From the NCBI GenBank assembly GCA_951213105.1, contig OX578152.1, forward strand, positions 102,207,455 through 102,271,454: 64,000 bases of DNA. The letters are read 5' to 3'. This document shows positions 45,130 through 56,992 of the stretch, one piece after another. Within the stretch, counting starts at the first letter, position 1. Each line of letters begins with the position of its first letter. The notes beneath the pieces are model-generated. The model searched no databases, was not told the origin of the DNA, and saw only the letters and a program-made list of their open reading frames with translations. The stretch is from Amaurobius ferox. Lineage: Eukaryota; Arthropoda; Arachnida; Araneae; Amaurobiidae. The translations under genes were made by a program, and so were the position numbers.

Positions 45130-46165
45130 CGATGGTGAGAAAGCAGATGACTAAATATTTCTTGAATGATTGGGCCAAAACTCGAGACAGAGAGAAGCCA
45201 GAACTCGAGAAAGCAGAAGCCAAAACTCGAGACAGGCCGTTCTATACACGTTGTGCAAACAGAATGTATGACTAAATATATCTTGAACGATTTACGGCTT
45301 TATAAATGGTGTTACAAAATATTGCATGACTAAATATATCTTGGACGATTGGTTGCTCTATACATGGTGTTACAAAAGGTACAAAAGATTGCATGACTAA
45401 ATATATCTTGGTCGATTGGTTGCTCTATACATGGTGTTACAAAATATTGCATGACTAAATATACCTTGGACGATTTAATGCTCTATAAATGGTGTTACAA
45501 AAGTTTGAATGACTAAATATATCTTGGACGATTCGTCGCTCTATACATGGTGTTACAAAATATTGCATGACTAAATACACCATTTATAGAGCCGTAAATC
45601 TTACGGCTCTATAAATGGTGTTATAAAAGATTGCATGACTAAATATATCTTGGACTATTGGTCGCTCTATACATGGTGTTCCAAAAAGATTGCATGACTA
45701 AATATATCTTGAACGATTGGCCACTCTATACATGATGTTAAAAAATGATTGCATGACTAAATATATCTTGGACGATTGGTCGCTCTATACATGGTGTTAA
45801 AAAGATTGCGTGACTAAATTTACCTTGGACGATTTACGGCTCTATAAATGGTGTTACAAAATATTGCATGACTAAATATATCTTGGACGATTGGCCATTC
45901 TATACATGATGTTAAAATATGATTGCATGACTAAATATATCTTGAACGATTGACCGCTTTATACATGATGTTCCAAAAATATTGCATGACTAAATTCTTG
46001 AATGATTGGCCAATCTATACATGGTGTTCCAACAAAATTGTATGATTATATATCTCTTGAACGATTGGCCGCTCTATACATGCTGTTCCAAAAAGATGGC
46101 ATGATTGAATATATCTTGAACGATTAGCTGCTATACACATGGTGTTCCAAAAAGATTGCATGACT
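45130..46165 (+). repeat. 58-bp tandem array, about 17 units
   Basis: Unit built from gcatgactaaatatatcttg, gacgattgg(t/c)cgctctata and catggtgttacaaaa. Only about three units exist in unit 1 (8,868-9,020). One unit is inverted, creating a perfect palindrome at 45,577-45,621. No CRISPR features; the whole unit varies. Confidence 0.9.
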
Positions 46166-47248
46166 CTAAATTTTTCAAGGGTCCTCTACAGAGGAAGTTT
46201 CAACTATAAATTTGTTTGTTATTAATTCAAAGAACTTTTGGAGAAAAATCATGTTCTTCATAACACGCATAATTGACTGTGAAGACATTGTCAAAATTAT
46301 ATGATTTAAACCACTTTAATCAATAAAAAAAAAATGCGAAAACATAGATTTCAGTAGATGTGCATTCAAACATTTACACGCGTGCACAGTTTCTAATTAT
46401 CCGTTCAAAACTTTAATCATATCTCGGATAATTTTAATCGAATGACGATGCAACTGTTTTGTTTGCTTAATTGGGATATGGGAAATATTTTTATAACTGA
46501 CATATTTTTCGTATAAAAAGTTCCATTTTGTACATTTTTTCTAAATCGTGTCACATGATCAAAATTTGCGTACAATGGCGGCTTACCTTAAATAAAGCAT
46601 TTCCAAAAGTGGATTCATGGGTCAAAGATTATACATGGTTCAAGAGATATCTAGTGGGACAATCTTTTTTGAATACCTACCAAGTATTTTGAATACCTAC
46701 CAAGTGTTTTAAAATACCTTTTGAATACCCCGTGAACAGTGGCGAATCGTAGTCTAATAAGCAGGTCATGCGGAAATGCATCTTACATCCCAACCCCCGC
46801 TTTATCAATTGTACCACAACTATCGAGTGAGTTAATGGCGATAATAATAATGATAATTAATGATGTTACTGTTGTGTTATATATTGGAACTAGAACTCGA
46901 TTTTTGCCTCGAATTTGGTCTGGCGGAGCCATACTAGTCATATCGAATCATTCGCCACTGATGGAATGATGTTTCAAGGAAGGCTTTGGTTCACAATGGA
47001 CTATAACATCAATGATGATGATACGATCTGCGTGACTTTCTTGGAAATGTGACTTTCATCTAAACTATGGCATTAAGTGGAATTAAAACTGTGTTTATGT
47101 TAACACAAATAAGATACATACATCAAATTTATCGGAGTAAAAGACCTGCTGTGAACTTGAAATAGCAAATTTTTGTTTTAATATTTTGTAAATATAGAAA
47201 TTTTTCACTTAAGTATGAGATCTTATAAAAAGATACAACTTTTACTTT
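46166..47248. other. Spacer, no feature recognised
   Basis: Aligns with 9,140-9,250 and 10,055-11,028. Short repeat gaatacctaccaagt at about 46,670-46,705. No gene. Confidence 0.5.
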
Positions 47249-47545
47249 GTATTTTCCCTATAATAAATGGTAATATATAGGAAAAGTACAGGAATCATGT
47301 CAAAAATCGCAGAAAGAGGTTTCGACGGATCTACACGTTTTGAGACTTCTAGAATACGAAATAGTTATTTTTAGCGTGACGTCTATGTGTGCCTCTGTAT
47401 GTGTATGTCTGTGTAGTGTATGTATTCAATCTAACTCAAAAACTAACCGACCAAATTTGATAAAATTGGTTTTGTTGTAGATCTTGTTGTTATGATGCTA
47501 ATTAGATTTTGGTAAAATTCGATGATTTTGCGTGGTTGACCAATA
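47249..47545 (-). mobile_element. HINE-1, 3' part, unit 2
   Basis: Counterpart of 11,029-11,330 with a degraded hairpin (attttccctataataaatgg). Confidence 0.7.
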
Positions 47546-47966
47546 ATTTTGTTGCAATCATGCTCGCAAGCAACATATATAAAAATAAAATTTTCACAAA
47601 TTCATGAAAATTGTAGAATGTTTGAAAATATTATCGTCAGATTCATCTTATTGAAAAAATTACTATACATGCTACAGATCTTCACTCGTTACCCATAACA
47701 TGTCTACACATTTTTCATGTATAGAAGAAAAGATACAAAACGAAATGTGAAGCATTTGAATTCACTCTGCTTGTGGCACTGTAAGACTTCTGAGATCCCT
47801 TAATAAATAAATAAAAAAACAACATTTTAAGTTGGGCTTCTGTTTGTCTGTTTATTATCTTAGCACGAAAGAATTCACTTCCTTTATTTCTGGGGGAATT
47901 ATTATAAAAACTCAAAAAGTAAGACTACATATAATAAAAGCTCGTCGCAAATTGTGAAGTTCCTTT

Positions 47967-48124
47967 ACACTATATACAGACCGGCCGTCCAACTAGTTAC
48001 TCTAAGTCCTCTGGACGAGTCGGACGGTCTGGGTCTTCAACACTATATACAGAGCGGCCACACATGTTGCTACCGTAAACCCTAGGGTTGGTCGTGTGGT
48101 CTGGGTCTTCAACACTATATACAG
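47967..48124 (+). mobile_element. Two mini-SINEs in one reused target
   Basis: acactatatacaga occurs at 47,967 and 48,040 and, shortened, at 48,112, enclosing mini-SINEs of 59 bp (47,981-48,039, starts ccggccgtccaactag) and 58 bp (48,054-48,111, starts gcggccacacatgttg). The second has a changed stem whose two sides still match (cacac/gtgtg), suggesting the hairpin is kept. Confidence 0.85.
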
Positions 48125-48154
48125 CGGGTTCCTTTACACTATACACCATATACA

Positions 48155-48422
48155 CTATATATTTCGGGTGCTGTAGCCCGGTGGTTTGCGCGCTGGATTT
48201 GCACGCTGCCACAACTGCCGTCGTGTTTATGCGGAGCACGATCACGCTAAACATGTGGGTCCGTAACTCCTTCCGAGAGGTTGGTGGTAGGGGAAGGAGG
48301 GTACGGTCCCTGTGGATGCCTTCCCCACTGGGTTCCGGTCTAAATTGGGTGGCACTTCCCGGCCGTCCAAACAGTTACCTTACATCTTTCTGGTAGGTCG
48401 GACGGTCTGGGTCTCAACAACA
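48155..48422 (+). mobile_element. SINE-1 lacking B box (composite-type, 5' truncated)
   Basis: Starts near ctatatatttcgggtgctg, where the tttcgg linker matches the 5S-tRNA joint of the composite SINEs. It has an A box (tagcccggtggtttgcgcgc), no B box, and a tail tctcaacaacaac. Target duplication acaccatataca (48,143-48,154 and 48,423-48,434). Confidence 0.85.
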
Positions 48423-48432
48423 ACACCATATA

Positions 48433-48998
48433 CAGCGTGTTTCAAAACTAATGGAACAAATTTTCAGGGGTGATAGAACACCTCGAAACAAACACTTTTC
48501 ATCATAGAATGCATGGTCGCAAGGCAAGCAGTTACGCGCTAGAGGGCGCTTCTCATTTCTGCACAAACATGTAGTCTTACGCCATTAAAAAACGGGACTG
48601 ACACGAAACATCAAAACAAAGCTTTATTTAAGTCAAAACAAATGCATGACATCACTGAAGGACCCACTTTCAGTCAGTTCCAAGCAAGAAAACATCTTCT
48701 GATCGAGAACATGCCTGTTGGGGAAGAGACTTCGGTAAAACTTTTTCGTTTCACTGCCATTACCCATGGCGAAACTGCAGACAAAATACATGTCTGCCTT
48801 CTCCACATTGGTACACCTATTCATTCTAAGTTGTAATTACCTTACATGGGAAAACCACCACTTTTATAAGAGTGCTTAAAAAAGCAATCTAGAGCTTGAA
48901 ATGCCCTCTAGAGCGTATTACATTCTATGATGAAATGTGTTTGTTTTGATGTGTTCCATCACCCTTGAAAGTTTGTTTCATTAATTTTGAAACACCCT
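48433..48998 (-). mobile_element. TA-flanked MITE with DUF4817-type HTH remnant
   Basis: Inverted ends of about 100 bp (cagcgtgtttcaaaactaat and the complement of ttaattttgaaacaccct), flanked by TA (48,431-48,432 and 48,999-49,000). Inside, the minus strand encodes an HTH fragment. Size and ends suit a mariner-like non-autonomous element. Not in unit 1. Confidence 0.8.
48633..48824 (-). pseudogene. DUF4817-like helix-turn-helix fragment
   Basis: 63 codons from Met at 48,824: TNVEKADMYFVCSFAMGN, then KKFYRSLFPNRHVLDQKMF and ending near LTESGSF. This matches, from memory, the pattern of DUF4817 N-terminal domains (TNxExADMxFxYG...LYxExFPxR...GSF) in arthropod transposons, presumed to bind transposon ends. 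The catalytic domain is absent. A related fragment lies at 49,403-49,594. Confidence 0.65.
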
Positions 48999-49017
48999 TA
49001 TCTATCCTATCTATCTA

Positions 49018-49018
<1 letters not shown>

Positions 49019-49056
<38 letters not shown>

Positions 49057-49060
49057 TGCA
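49019..49060 (+). repeat. TCTG/TCTA microsatellite
   Basis: tctatctatc then about nine tctg units. Confidence 0.95.
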
Positions 49061-49399
49061 ATAATTCAGAAATAGAGGGAGAGAGAGACAGAGAGGTAAG
49101 GTTATATATGGAAAGCCTTTTAACTATCTTACAACAATGGTATTTTGTAAATCGAAGGTGATTTTTAGAGGGCCATTTCGCAAAACAATGCTGATTCTAT
49201 TTTTCGAGGATCCTCCAAATTTTTCTATTTTAAAATGTCCCTCCAAACTGTGGTGTGTACCAAGCTTTGGCTGTTTAGAATGTTAAAAATACCACGAAAG
49301 ATATTGCAACAAATATCCAGACGGACAACTATCAGCCATGACGAATTCAATAAAATATTTAAAAAAGGTGTGATGAAAAATTGATTACAAAATCACTAA

Positions 49400-49738
49400 A
49401 GACTAAAAAGTATGTAATAAAATAATATAACTTTCCCATCGGTAAATCCTTTGCGCTTCCCTGCTATTACCCATGGCGATACCATAGACAAAATGCATGT
49501 CCGTCTTCTCCATATTGGTATACCGATCCATTCCAAGTCTCTTGGCCTTACATGTGAAAATCACCGCTTTTATGCGCGTACCCGTATGAGCCATCTAGCG
49601 CCCTCTAGAGCGTAACCCCTTCACTTGCGACCATGCAATATATGTTGAAAATGATTGTTTGGTATATTTGTTGGAAATGATTCTTTTCGATATGTTCTAT
49701 CACCCCTGAAAATTTGTTCTATTAGTTTTTAAACTCTC
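49400..49738 (-). mobile_element. Second DUF4817-type MITE, left end lost
   Basis: Homologous to the right part of 48,433-48,998: minus strand SLGMDRYTNMEKTDMHFVYG (about 49,594-49,500) and right end gttctattagtttttaaact. The opposite end is not recognisable. Confidence 0.65.
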
Positions 49739-49944
49739 TATATTCCATACGAAGAACGGGTACTGCTAGTCAGGAATATAAATGCATGAAAGCGCCGAGT
49801 AAAGCTGCACACTTAAGAGATTCCATTGATTTTTATTGTAATTCGTATCGGACATAATTATTTTCCTAAATAACAAGCACTCAAATATACGATTTTATGC
49901 AAAACTAGTCATGTTGATACTCTGAACTGAGCTCCACATCATTT
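49739..49944. other. Spacer, unit 2
   Basis: Resumes alignment with 11,780 onward, right after the SINE/MITE cluster. Confidence 0.5.
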
Positions 49945-50250
49945 GTTGTCTGAGTCAGAAAAATAAAATGCTTTTAACCTCAAGGAAAGAGGAAACAATC
50001 AAATGTTTCTTTCAGAAATAGAAACGTCGCTCTTTGTGAAAAGGAATAAGGCTCATTTTTATTTTACTGTTTGTAACCCACTTTCTATTTGTTCGTTTGC
50101 CTATAAATTGCGGCATTTAATATGTTTAGAAAAGAAGATTGGAAAGGAAGTTGTCTTTAGATGATTGTTTCCACCTCATTGGAATATATCTGTAGTTGTT
50201 TTATTCAAATTGTGTCATTTTTTGTTCTGGTGTTATTTTAGGCAATTTAG
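49945..50250 (+). repeat. Module D', unit 2
   Basis: Counterpart of 12,000-12,300. Confidence 0.5.
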
Positions 50251-51672
50251 TATTCGTAAATCACGAGCGCAAGAATATTTGATGGCTGTACAACCATGTC
50301 AAAGCATAACATTATTGCAATGGGAAATTTACTCCAAAACTTAAGTTTCCCGCCCCCTTCCGAACAATGGCCCCCCTGGAGATTAAGCTTTTGGTTCATA
50401 ACTTAAAAATAAAACTTTCTTTGTTATAGAAGATTTTACTATTTTCTTTTCGAAAATTTGCTCTCTACAGAATAAGATTTCCTGCTTATAATCTTCAAAT
50501 TTTATAGGAATGTTTATTTCGGAAAAGAGATTGAAAAGGGATTTAACAGATAAGGGGCAAATACAGCAATTCTGCCAACGATTATGAGTCTTCATTGCAC
50601 TTTCATCGCAGACATTTTAAGAGATACTGTAACAATATAATTTTAGTAAAATACATTTGCATGCAAGTTAAGGTTAAATGCGAACATTTGGCGTAAATGT
50701 GCTGAATATCTAGGCAATAGAACCTAAAGGAAGGCAACAATGAACAAGAAAACATGTCTCCTTATGTGACGTTAGATTGCTCTGCTATTTTTAGGTACAT
50801 ATCGGGAGTTATCCACCTGAGCCCTTAATATGATGCAATGGGAAGCCGAGGATAAAGTGAAATAAATAACTATTTTGATAAATCAAGCAGTGCAGAAAAG
50901 TTAACGGGGAACATAGATCCAAAAGCCTATGGAAGGCAGGTTTGCTCAAGAGGAAAGACGGAGTTACATAGAGTCGGGTGAATCTATGAAAAATCAGACT
51001 CTGGATCTTTTCAGCTAAAAGTGTTTAGAAGCAATTGTTCAAGCAAAATAGCACTTTCTAGTATGACGAGTGGAGTCAGTCAAATTTCCGATAAATATGC
51101 AAAATGTTCTTAGTGCGTGCAATGGTTTTGGTTTACGTCCAACCAGTGTGCTCCAGATGTAATTGGACATGCTATCTAAGTTACTCCAAATCTAAAGTGA
51201 AGCAATTCAAAAGCTGAATTATGCCAATTACCGATTTACACGCATCTAGTATGATGAATATCTTTACATCGATTTGTAATGTGAGTTTTTGAAGTTGATT
51301 TATAACTATTCGGTGATCAAACGTACAAATAAGTCATCACACTTTAGCAGTTTTAAGATACTGTGAAATTCTACAGGATTTGATCTTTAATGAAATATGT
51401 TCTTTAAATGTATAAACAAAGAATAAGTATTTAGTCCATTTTTGTAAGAAAAAATATTTTGCCAATTTTTGTATGAATAAATATTTGGCAAATTTTCGCG
51501 ATAATAAATATGATAACTAGCGACAGCAATGTCTTAAAATAAACATATTTATTCCATTTATTTTCTCTTTTTTATGTGAAATTCTATGACTTATTTTGAG
51601 ATAAATTATTTAAATTGCCATGAATTATTGCCATGAATTATTAATTAAGTGATGAACAAATAAGTATGTTCT
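50251..51672. other. Spacer, unit 2, with a 575-bp unit-specific block
   Basis: Aligns with 12,301-13,150 except about 50,695-51,270, which has no match in unit 1 and no recognisable element ends. The empty site of the compact PLE is near 51,660. Confidence 0.45.
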
Positions 51673-51995
51673 GTGGATTTCCCACAACGCAATGCTTATT
51701 CTCAAAACTAGTTTTAATTAAACTTTAAAACTAAGGCAACTAAAGTTGGTTAATAAAAATATCTTTAATAAAAACACCATTAATGACGTACATAAAATTT
51801 ATACAACCAGAGCTCTTACGGACATTAGTATGTCCTTCATAAGTGACAAACAACGAAAGTTGTTTAATTAAAATGTCTTTAATGAAAACACCATTAATGA
51901 CAAACATAAATTACACATTGTAAATTTATGTACGTCATTAATGATGTTTTTAATAAAGACATTTTAATTAACCAACTTTGGTTGTCTTCATTTTT
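51673..51995. repeat. PLE pseudo-LTR-like palindrome, unit 2
   Basis: aaagttg(g/t)ttaat...cgtacataaa arms as in 14,440-14,770. The hammerhead-like core at 51,811-51,848 is decayed (CTTATGA and GTAA in place of CTGATGA and GAAA), while the GGAC/GTCC stem is kept. Confidence 0.6.
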
Positions 51996-53339
51996 AAAGT
52001 TTTTGCTAAATTGACGTGTTTTCCATACAATTTAATTGTAATTAATAGAAATTAGTTGAATACATACACATTATGAGATTAATTCACCTGTTGCCATCTT
52101 TTGCACTCTTTAGCGGAGAAAAAAATCGTTAAAAGAATATCTTGTAAAAGAAATCTTGTCAAGATATATTTTTTTACTCCTATACTGATTGCAATACAAT
52201 TGTAAAAAGTATGGCAAATGATTGTATGAAAAAATCTAGTAGAAACGCACGCTTCAGATATTACCTGCTATTGGAATAAAATATTCATTCTTTGAACATC
52301 TAAATATCCTTAAAAAGAAGAAACTTAATCTTTTACAGAAACTACTGTTTATTCAATATATGTTCGACATGCACCATTTTTATTTCCAATAAAACAAATA
52401 GTAGATTGCATTTTCTAAAAAGCGATATTTGAGGTATGAGTAACTGAATATGTGCCACAAGCTTTTCGAATTGGATATGAAAAATGCTCTTGACGTGAAG
52501 GTAGGAAATATAATGAAATGTTAGGGTTAAGAGATAGGTTGCTCTTCAAGAACAAAAAAATGGACATTTTATTTGTATTTTTATTTTCTCATATTATTGT
52601 ATAGAGAAAGTACTTTGTGTTCTGAAATCAACATAAGATATATTAGTTTGATAATTTTGAATTTCAGCTTCTAATATTAGAGATTAATTTTAAAAATTAC
52701 GTGTTCTTGCTTTAGTTACGAAGGATCTGTACCCCGAGTTGCATATGCTCTGAGGTTGCATGTGCTTATTTAGGGCGTATTACGCCCACGCAACAAGTTA
52801 TATATTTTTGTTCTAAGCAGGTGTATCGTAAAAATGATGATTGGTTTTTGAGAATTCATTATAGGTTCCAATGTAATTTTAATTAGAGGTTTGCATCTTA
52901 AATATCGGTTAATGATATTGTCATAAATATGGACACTAAAACTGTTTCTTTTTGACGACAATCTGAATTTTCCATTATATCTGTACTGCTCATACAGTGG
53001 CAAATAAATAGCTTTACAATAAACACGTCTAAATTATTGCATCACATATACGTACAGCTTAAACTGCTGTCAATGTAATAAAACTAATTTAACATCGTTA
53101 AGCGCAACGTACAACGCAAAAGAATAATACCGACCGGTTTCGAATGCAAGAAATAGCCTCTTTTTCTACAGAACATGACATTATTTGGTATTTTGGTAAA
53201 ATATTTGGTGATTTGGCATCATTCAAAATAAAGTCAACGGGCAAAGAAAACACCTAAGATGTTTATAGAAAAAACACTTGTTTGCTTTCGTGTATAGAAG
53301 AAATATTTCTAAATCATAGGAAACTCAATATATTGGGGC
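51996..53339. other. Spacer, no feature recognised
   Basis: Matches unit 1 to about 52,620 and again from 53,230. The 52,620-53,230 part has no match. A 77-codon frame at 52,770 (minus) is unsupported. Confidence 0.45.
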
Positions 53340-53640
53340 AGAAACAATTGGAACCGGAGAAGAAAAACTTAAATATAACTTGAGGGGGGAAAATAATGAA
53401 ATGCTTGATACAAAAGAATAGCAATTTTAAAAAGAATTTTTTTAATGTTTATGCAGTATTCGCTATTTATTTGCAAAGTAGAATTCAGGTAATTTAATAT
53501 GTTTCTACAGCAAGTAGATCTAAAAAGGAGGTCTACGGATAAAGATTTTGAGTATCCTCTTTTTGAAAATCTTCAAAGCTTGAAGACATTTTGCGTTTGA
53601 TTTATCAAGTACAATGCTCTTTTTGTTTTAATACTTTCTT
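53340..53640 (+). repeat. Module E', unit 2
   Basis: Counterpart of 18,200-18,500. Confidence 0.55.
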
Positions 53641-55212
53641 ATTAAGGTCATGCTTTCGTTGCAAATAACAACATTCATGAACTAGTTTTGCTTTTATTAC
53701 GTGTTCATCATCATGGAATAGTATGTACATTGTCTATCATAACTTTGGGAACGGATACATGATATTTCTACCCACGCTTTGCGACCTTGGAAAAAATGTC
53801 TCTTAATATGGCGATGATTCAATGTCTCTAAAAATAAAATTTTAGTGGCGTATAAACCAGGCGTCGTATAAATCAGCGTATAGTACGTCATTAAAGCCTG
53901 GATGTTTAAGTAAATTTGCTTCTGAAAAATGCGTTTTGAAGATTTTTTTTGCCATAAATGTTTTCTTGTAATTTTCTGCTTTTATTTACACAATTTAATT
54001 TGCGATTATTATTTAAAACGGGGAAACATTTTCATTTATTTAGTCTCTCATTTTTCATTATCAAGTCTCTCATGTTTTTGGACTCACTGAAACATATCAA
54101 TCCCCCCCCCCTAACATTTCTGAAATTTAATAGATTTTTGGACGATAGAGCTGTATTTGTTGCCATACTAGCGCTCGACAACTTCAATGCACAGAATGTA
54201 CTTTTATTTCAATAGAAAGACCAAAACATGCACACTCCTGGACCTTACTTTAGAAATTTATTGCGGTGCTTAAGGCCTTTTAATGGAAACACTGTATACA
54301 AACATATTTTCGAAAATAATCGAAGCGTATTCAGAAGGTCGTTAAACGCGCTTTCAGGACCTTAATATTCATCGCGTCAAAAAATCGAATTCGAAATTTT
54401 CGCCAAAATAATATTTTCTCTATGCAATAGTATGATACATTAAATACAAAAAAAATATAGTAGCTCTTCCTTTTTATACGTGCTCTCTTTTTGTGATAAT
54501 TACCAGAAGTTACTCAAATAATATTTTCACTTTGGTCAAATTGGACCATTGTTAAAAACCTCTCGATACGGGAAGTTATGAAGCATGTGATAGGTCGAGA
54601 ACAAGTAGACTAATATTTGAAAGGACTTCTCCTTTTAGTGACTTTCGTTTCCATGGAAACCAATTTTGCTTCGCAATGTTGAAGGAGCTAATTTTTTTCG
54701 TCCGCAGTCATTTTTGAAAGTTTGTGGTGACAGATGGAGCAAAGACAGATTGGAAAGTTTTTTGAGCATTTTTTGCAGTTTATTATATTCAGCCACTGTA
54801 AGCGGCTGAAAAAGTTGAAAGTAAAATTAAATTTCTCGCTGTTCCTTAATTTATATTCTTTAAAAAACTTTCACATTATTAGCTAGGCGTCCCAGATTAG
54901 ATAGGAGTGATGGTTGAGTTTAGAAAATTTAGCAGATTTCTTAATGTATCACGAAAGGAGGCTCCGTTCCCCGTTCTTTGATATTCACTTGACGAATGTT
55001 TTTGCTCCGTATGATATGCAAGAATAATGCGTCCTATGGGAATCTGTTCGTTCGTTAACCCTCACTCGCAAAGTTCAATTCTCTCTTTCCCGTTGAGCGA
55101 CGTCCAGTATTTGCTTCTTAACGGTCGTATACACTTGATCCCCGTCTCTAAACAACTTGGAACTAGAGCGTTTCGATCTTCATTCCCAATACTACATGAT
55201 CTGTTCTGCTTA
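53641..55212. other. Spacer, unit 2
   Basis: Includes the frameshifted counterpart (53,697-53,960, minus) of the unassigned frame at 18,564. No other feature. Confidence 0.45.
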
Positions 55213-55490
55213 GGGTGGGATAGCTCAGTGGTTAAAACACGGGGATTGCATTCTGATGACCCGAATTCGATTCCCGGCTCTGGCCAAATTATCCCCGAGT
55301 TTACGCGGAGTATGGGCACATTAAATCCGGGGATCGGGGAATCCTCCCAAACGGTTGGTGGCAGGGAAAGGAGGGCACAGTCCCTTTGGATGTTGCCCCC
55401 ACTGGGTTCCGGTCTAAATTGGGTGACATTGTCCAGTCATCCAAACAGATGCTGTACACCTTCGGGTGGGCTTGATGGTCTGGGTCGAAA
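55213..55490 (+). mobile_element. tRNA-derived SINE, old subfamily, unit 2
   Basis: Same insertion as 20,199-20,475, with A box tagctcagtggttaaaacac and B box gacccgaattcgattcccgg. The 165-codon frame across it is spurious. Confidence 0.85.
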
Positions 55491-55511
55491 GATAAGATCG
55501 TTTTTGCTTTG

Positions 55512-55711
55512 GTGCGTCATTTGAATAAAGTTCATTTTTTTCGATGAAGTTTTAAATTTTCAAATATTGTAAGTTATTGTAGCACTGTGATAATTTAAAA
55601 TATATCAACGCTGAATGTATCGCATTTTAGAGATGTTTAAATAAAATTGCATTTCAGTTGGTAAGTGTTTCATAATCAGTGATTTATGCATGTTTGATAT
55701 TTCTTGTTTCA
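55512..55711 (-). mobile_element. HINE-4, 5' end only
   Basis: Minus strand begins aacaagaaatatcaaacatg at 55,711 and runs to about 55,512. It replaces unit 1 sequence just after the SINE. Confidence 0.65.
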
Positions 55712-55894
55712 TTATTCCTTTGAATCGTCACTCCTAAATCGCATTTCCTAAATTTTAGATTTTCCCCTTTGCTCTCAAAGACGAAATGGATCGAAAGACA
55801 CCTAAGCCAAGATTCTATAGCTTAAATGGAACTGCTCGATGATTTTGATACATAATCCCCTCATTCGGTCAGCCAGTTTAATATTAATTATATA

Positions 55895-56939
55895 CAGGGT
55901 GTCCAGAGTCCGAGAGGTTGGTGGTAGGGAAGGAGGGTATGGTCCCTGTGGATGCCTCCACCACTGGGTTCCGGTCTAAATTGGGTGGCACTTCCCGGCC
56001 GTCCAAACAGTTACCTTACACCTTTCTGGTAGGTTGGACGGTCTGGGTCTCAACAACAACAGGGTGTCCAGAGAGTTCCGGAACGGAGCAATATCTCAAA
56101 AAATACACTTCGGATCAAAAAATAAAAAAACACGTATTCAATATTTTTAGAAAAGCTATCCAATGATACCAAAATTGACCCCCTCCCACCTCCTGGTGAA
56201 ACGGGGTTGGGAAACTTTGAAATTTTCAATGGGAACCCCCATTTTTTATTGCAGATTTGGATTCTCCAGAAAAAATTACATACATTTGACCTACGATTTT
56301 TGCTCCCACAAACGGCGCTATAATCGAGAAAAACGGAAGTGGGGTACAAACGTTTATAAATGGGAATGTCTCGGGAAATACACTTCGGGTAGAAAAATAA
56401 AAAATTACGTGTTCAATATTTTCAAAAAAAACTATCCAATGATGCTGAAATTGACCCCCTCCCCCCGCTAACCGTTCACTTCAGCGACAACTGTTGGCTT
56501 CAGTTTAGAAAATGGTTCAAAACTACTTTTATCACTACCCAGGAACAGCGATGCGGATGTAGCAGTTTTCTGTTCCCTTCGGGGTGCTTGGTTAACATGA
56601 GTCCCCTTGCCTCTCATGATCAGGGTGCTTTTTTCTGTGACTTTGAAACGTTAGTGCCCCACATCCGTTTTCCTCGATTATAGCGCCGTTTGTGGGAGAA
56701 AAAATAAAAAATCGTAGGTCAAATGTATGTAATTTTTTCTGGAGAATCCAAATCTGCAATAAAAAATGGGGGTTCCCATTGAAAATTTCAAAGTTGCTCC
56801 ACCAGCCTCCTGGAGGGGGGTCAATTTTTATTTCATTGGATAGCCTTTCTAAAAATATTGAATGCGTGTTATTTTATTTTTTGATCCGAAGTGTATTTCT
56901 CGAGATATTGCGCCGTTCCGGAACTTTCTGGACACCCTG
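55895..56939. mobile_element. Foldback MITE (CAGGGTGTCCAGAG ends)
   Basis: Long inverted arms: 56,060-56,345 pairs with about 56,660-56,939 (ggaacggagcaatatctc against its complement gagatattgcgccgttcc). TA on both sides (55,893-55,894, 56,940-56,941). Part of the left arm is duplicated at 56,365-56,465. A SINE-1 is inserted in the left tip. No coding potential. Confidence 0.85.
55909..56059 (+). mobile_element. SINE-1, 5'-truncated, inside MITE tip
   Basis: tccgagaggttggtggtagg to the (CAA)n tail, with perfect duplication cagggtgtccagag (55,895-55,908 and 56,060-56,073). Confidence 0.95.
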
Positions 56940-56992
56940 TAGATGTATATTTATGCCCAGAGTTAACACTTATCGTGCAGACACTCAATATA

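Larger units (their letters stand above)
35125..55500 (+). repeat. Segmental duplication, unit 2
   Basis: Second copy of 1-20,590. It is similar in length despite different insertions. Unit 2-specific gains: Tc1-B, HINE-1 at 43,002, SINE-2 repeats, an expanded 58-bp array and the 47,981-49,738 SINE/MITE cluster. It lacks Tc1-A, the compact PLE and the HINE-1 of 9,252, plus the HINE-4/HINE-2 block of 16,030-18,078. Confidence 0.9.

Noticed and set aside
45130..46165. CRISPR-like array
   Set aside because: Whole 58-bp units vary together with no constant repeat/unique spacer pattern, in a eukaryotic setting.
55027..55524. Longest frame, 165 codons
   Set aside because: More than half lies in the old SINE, and its unit 1 counterpart is not open.
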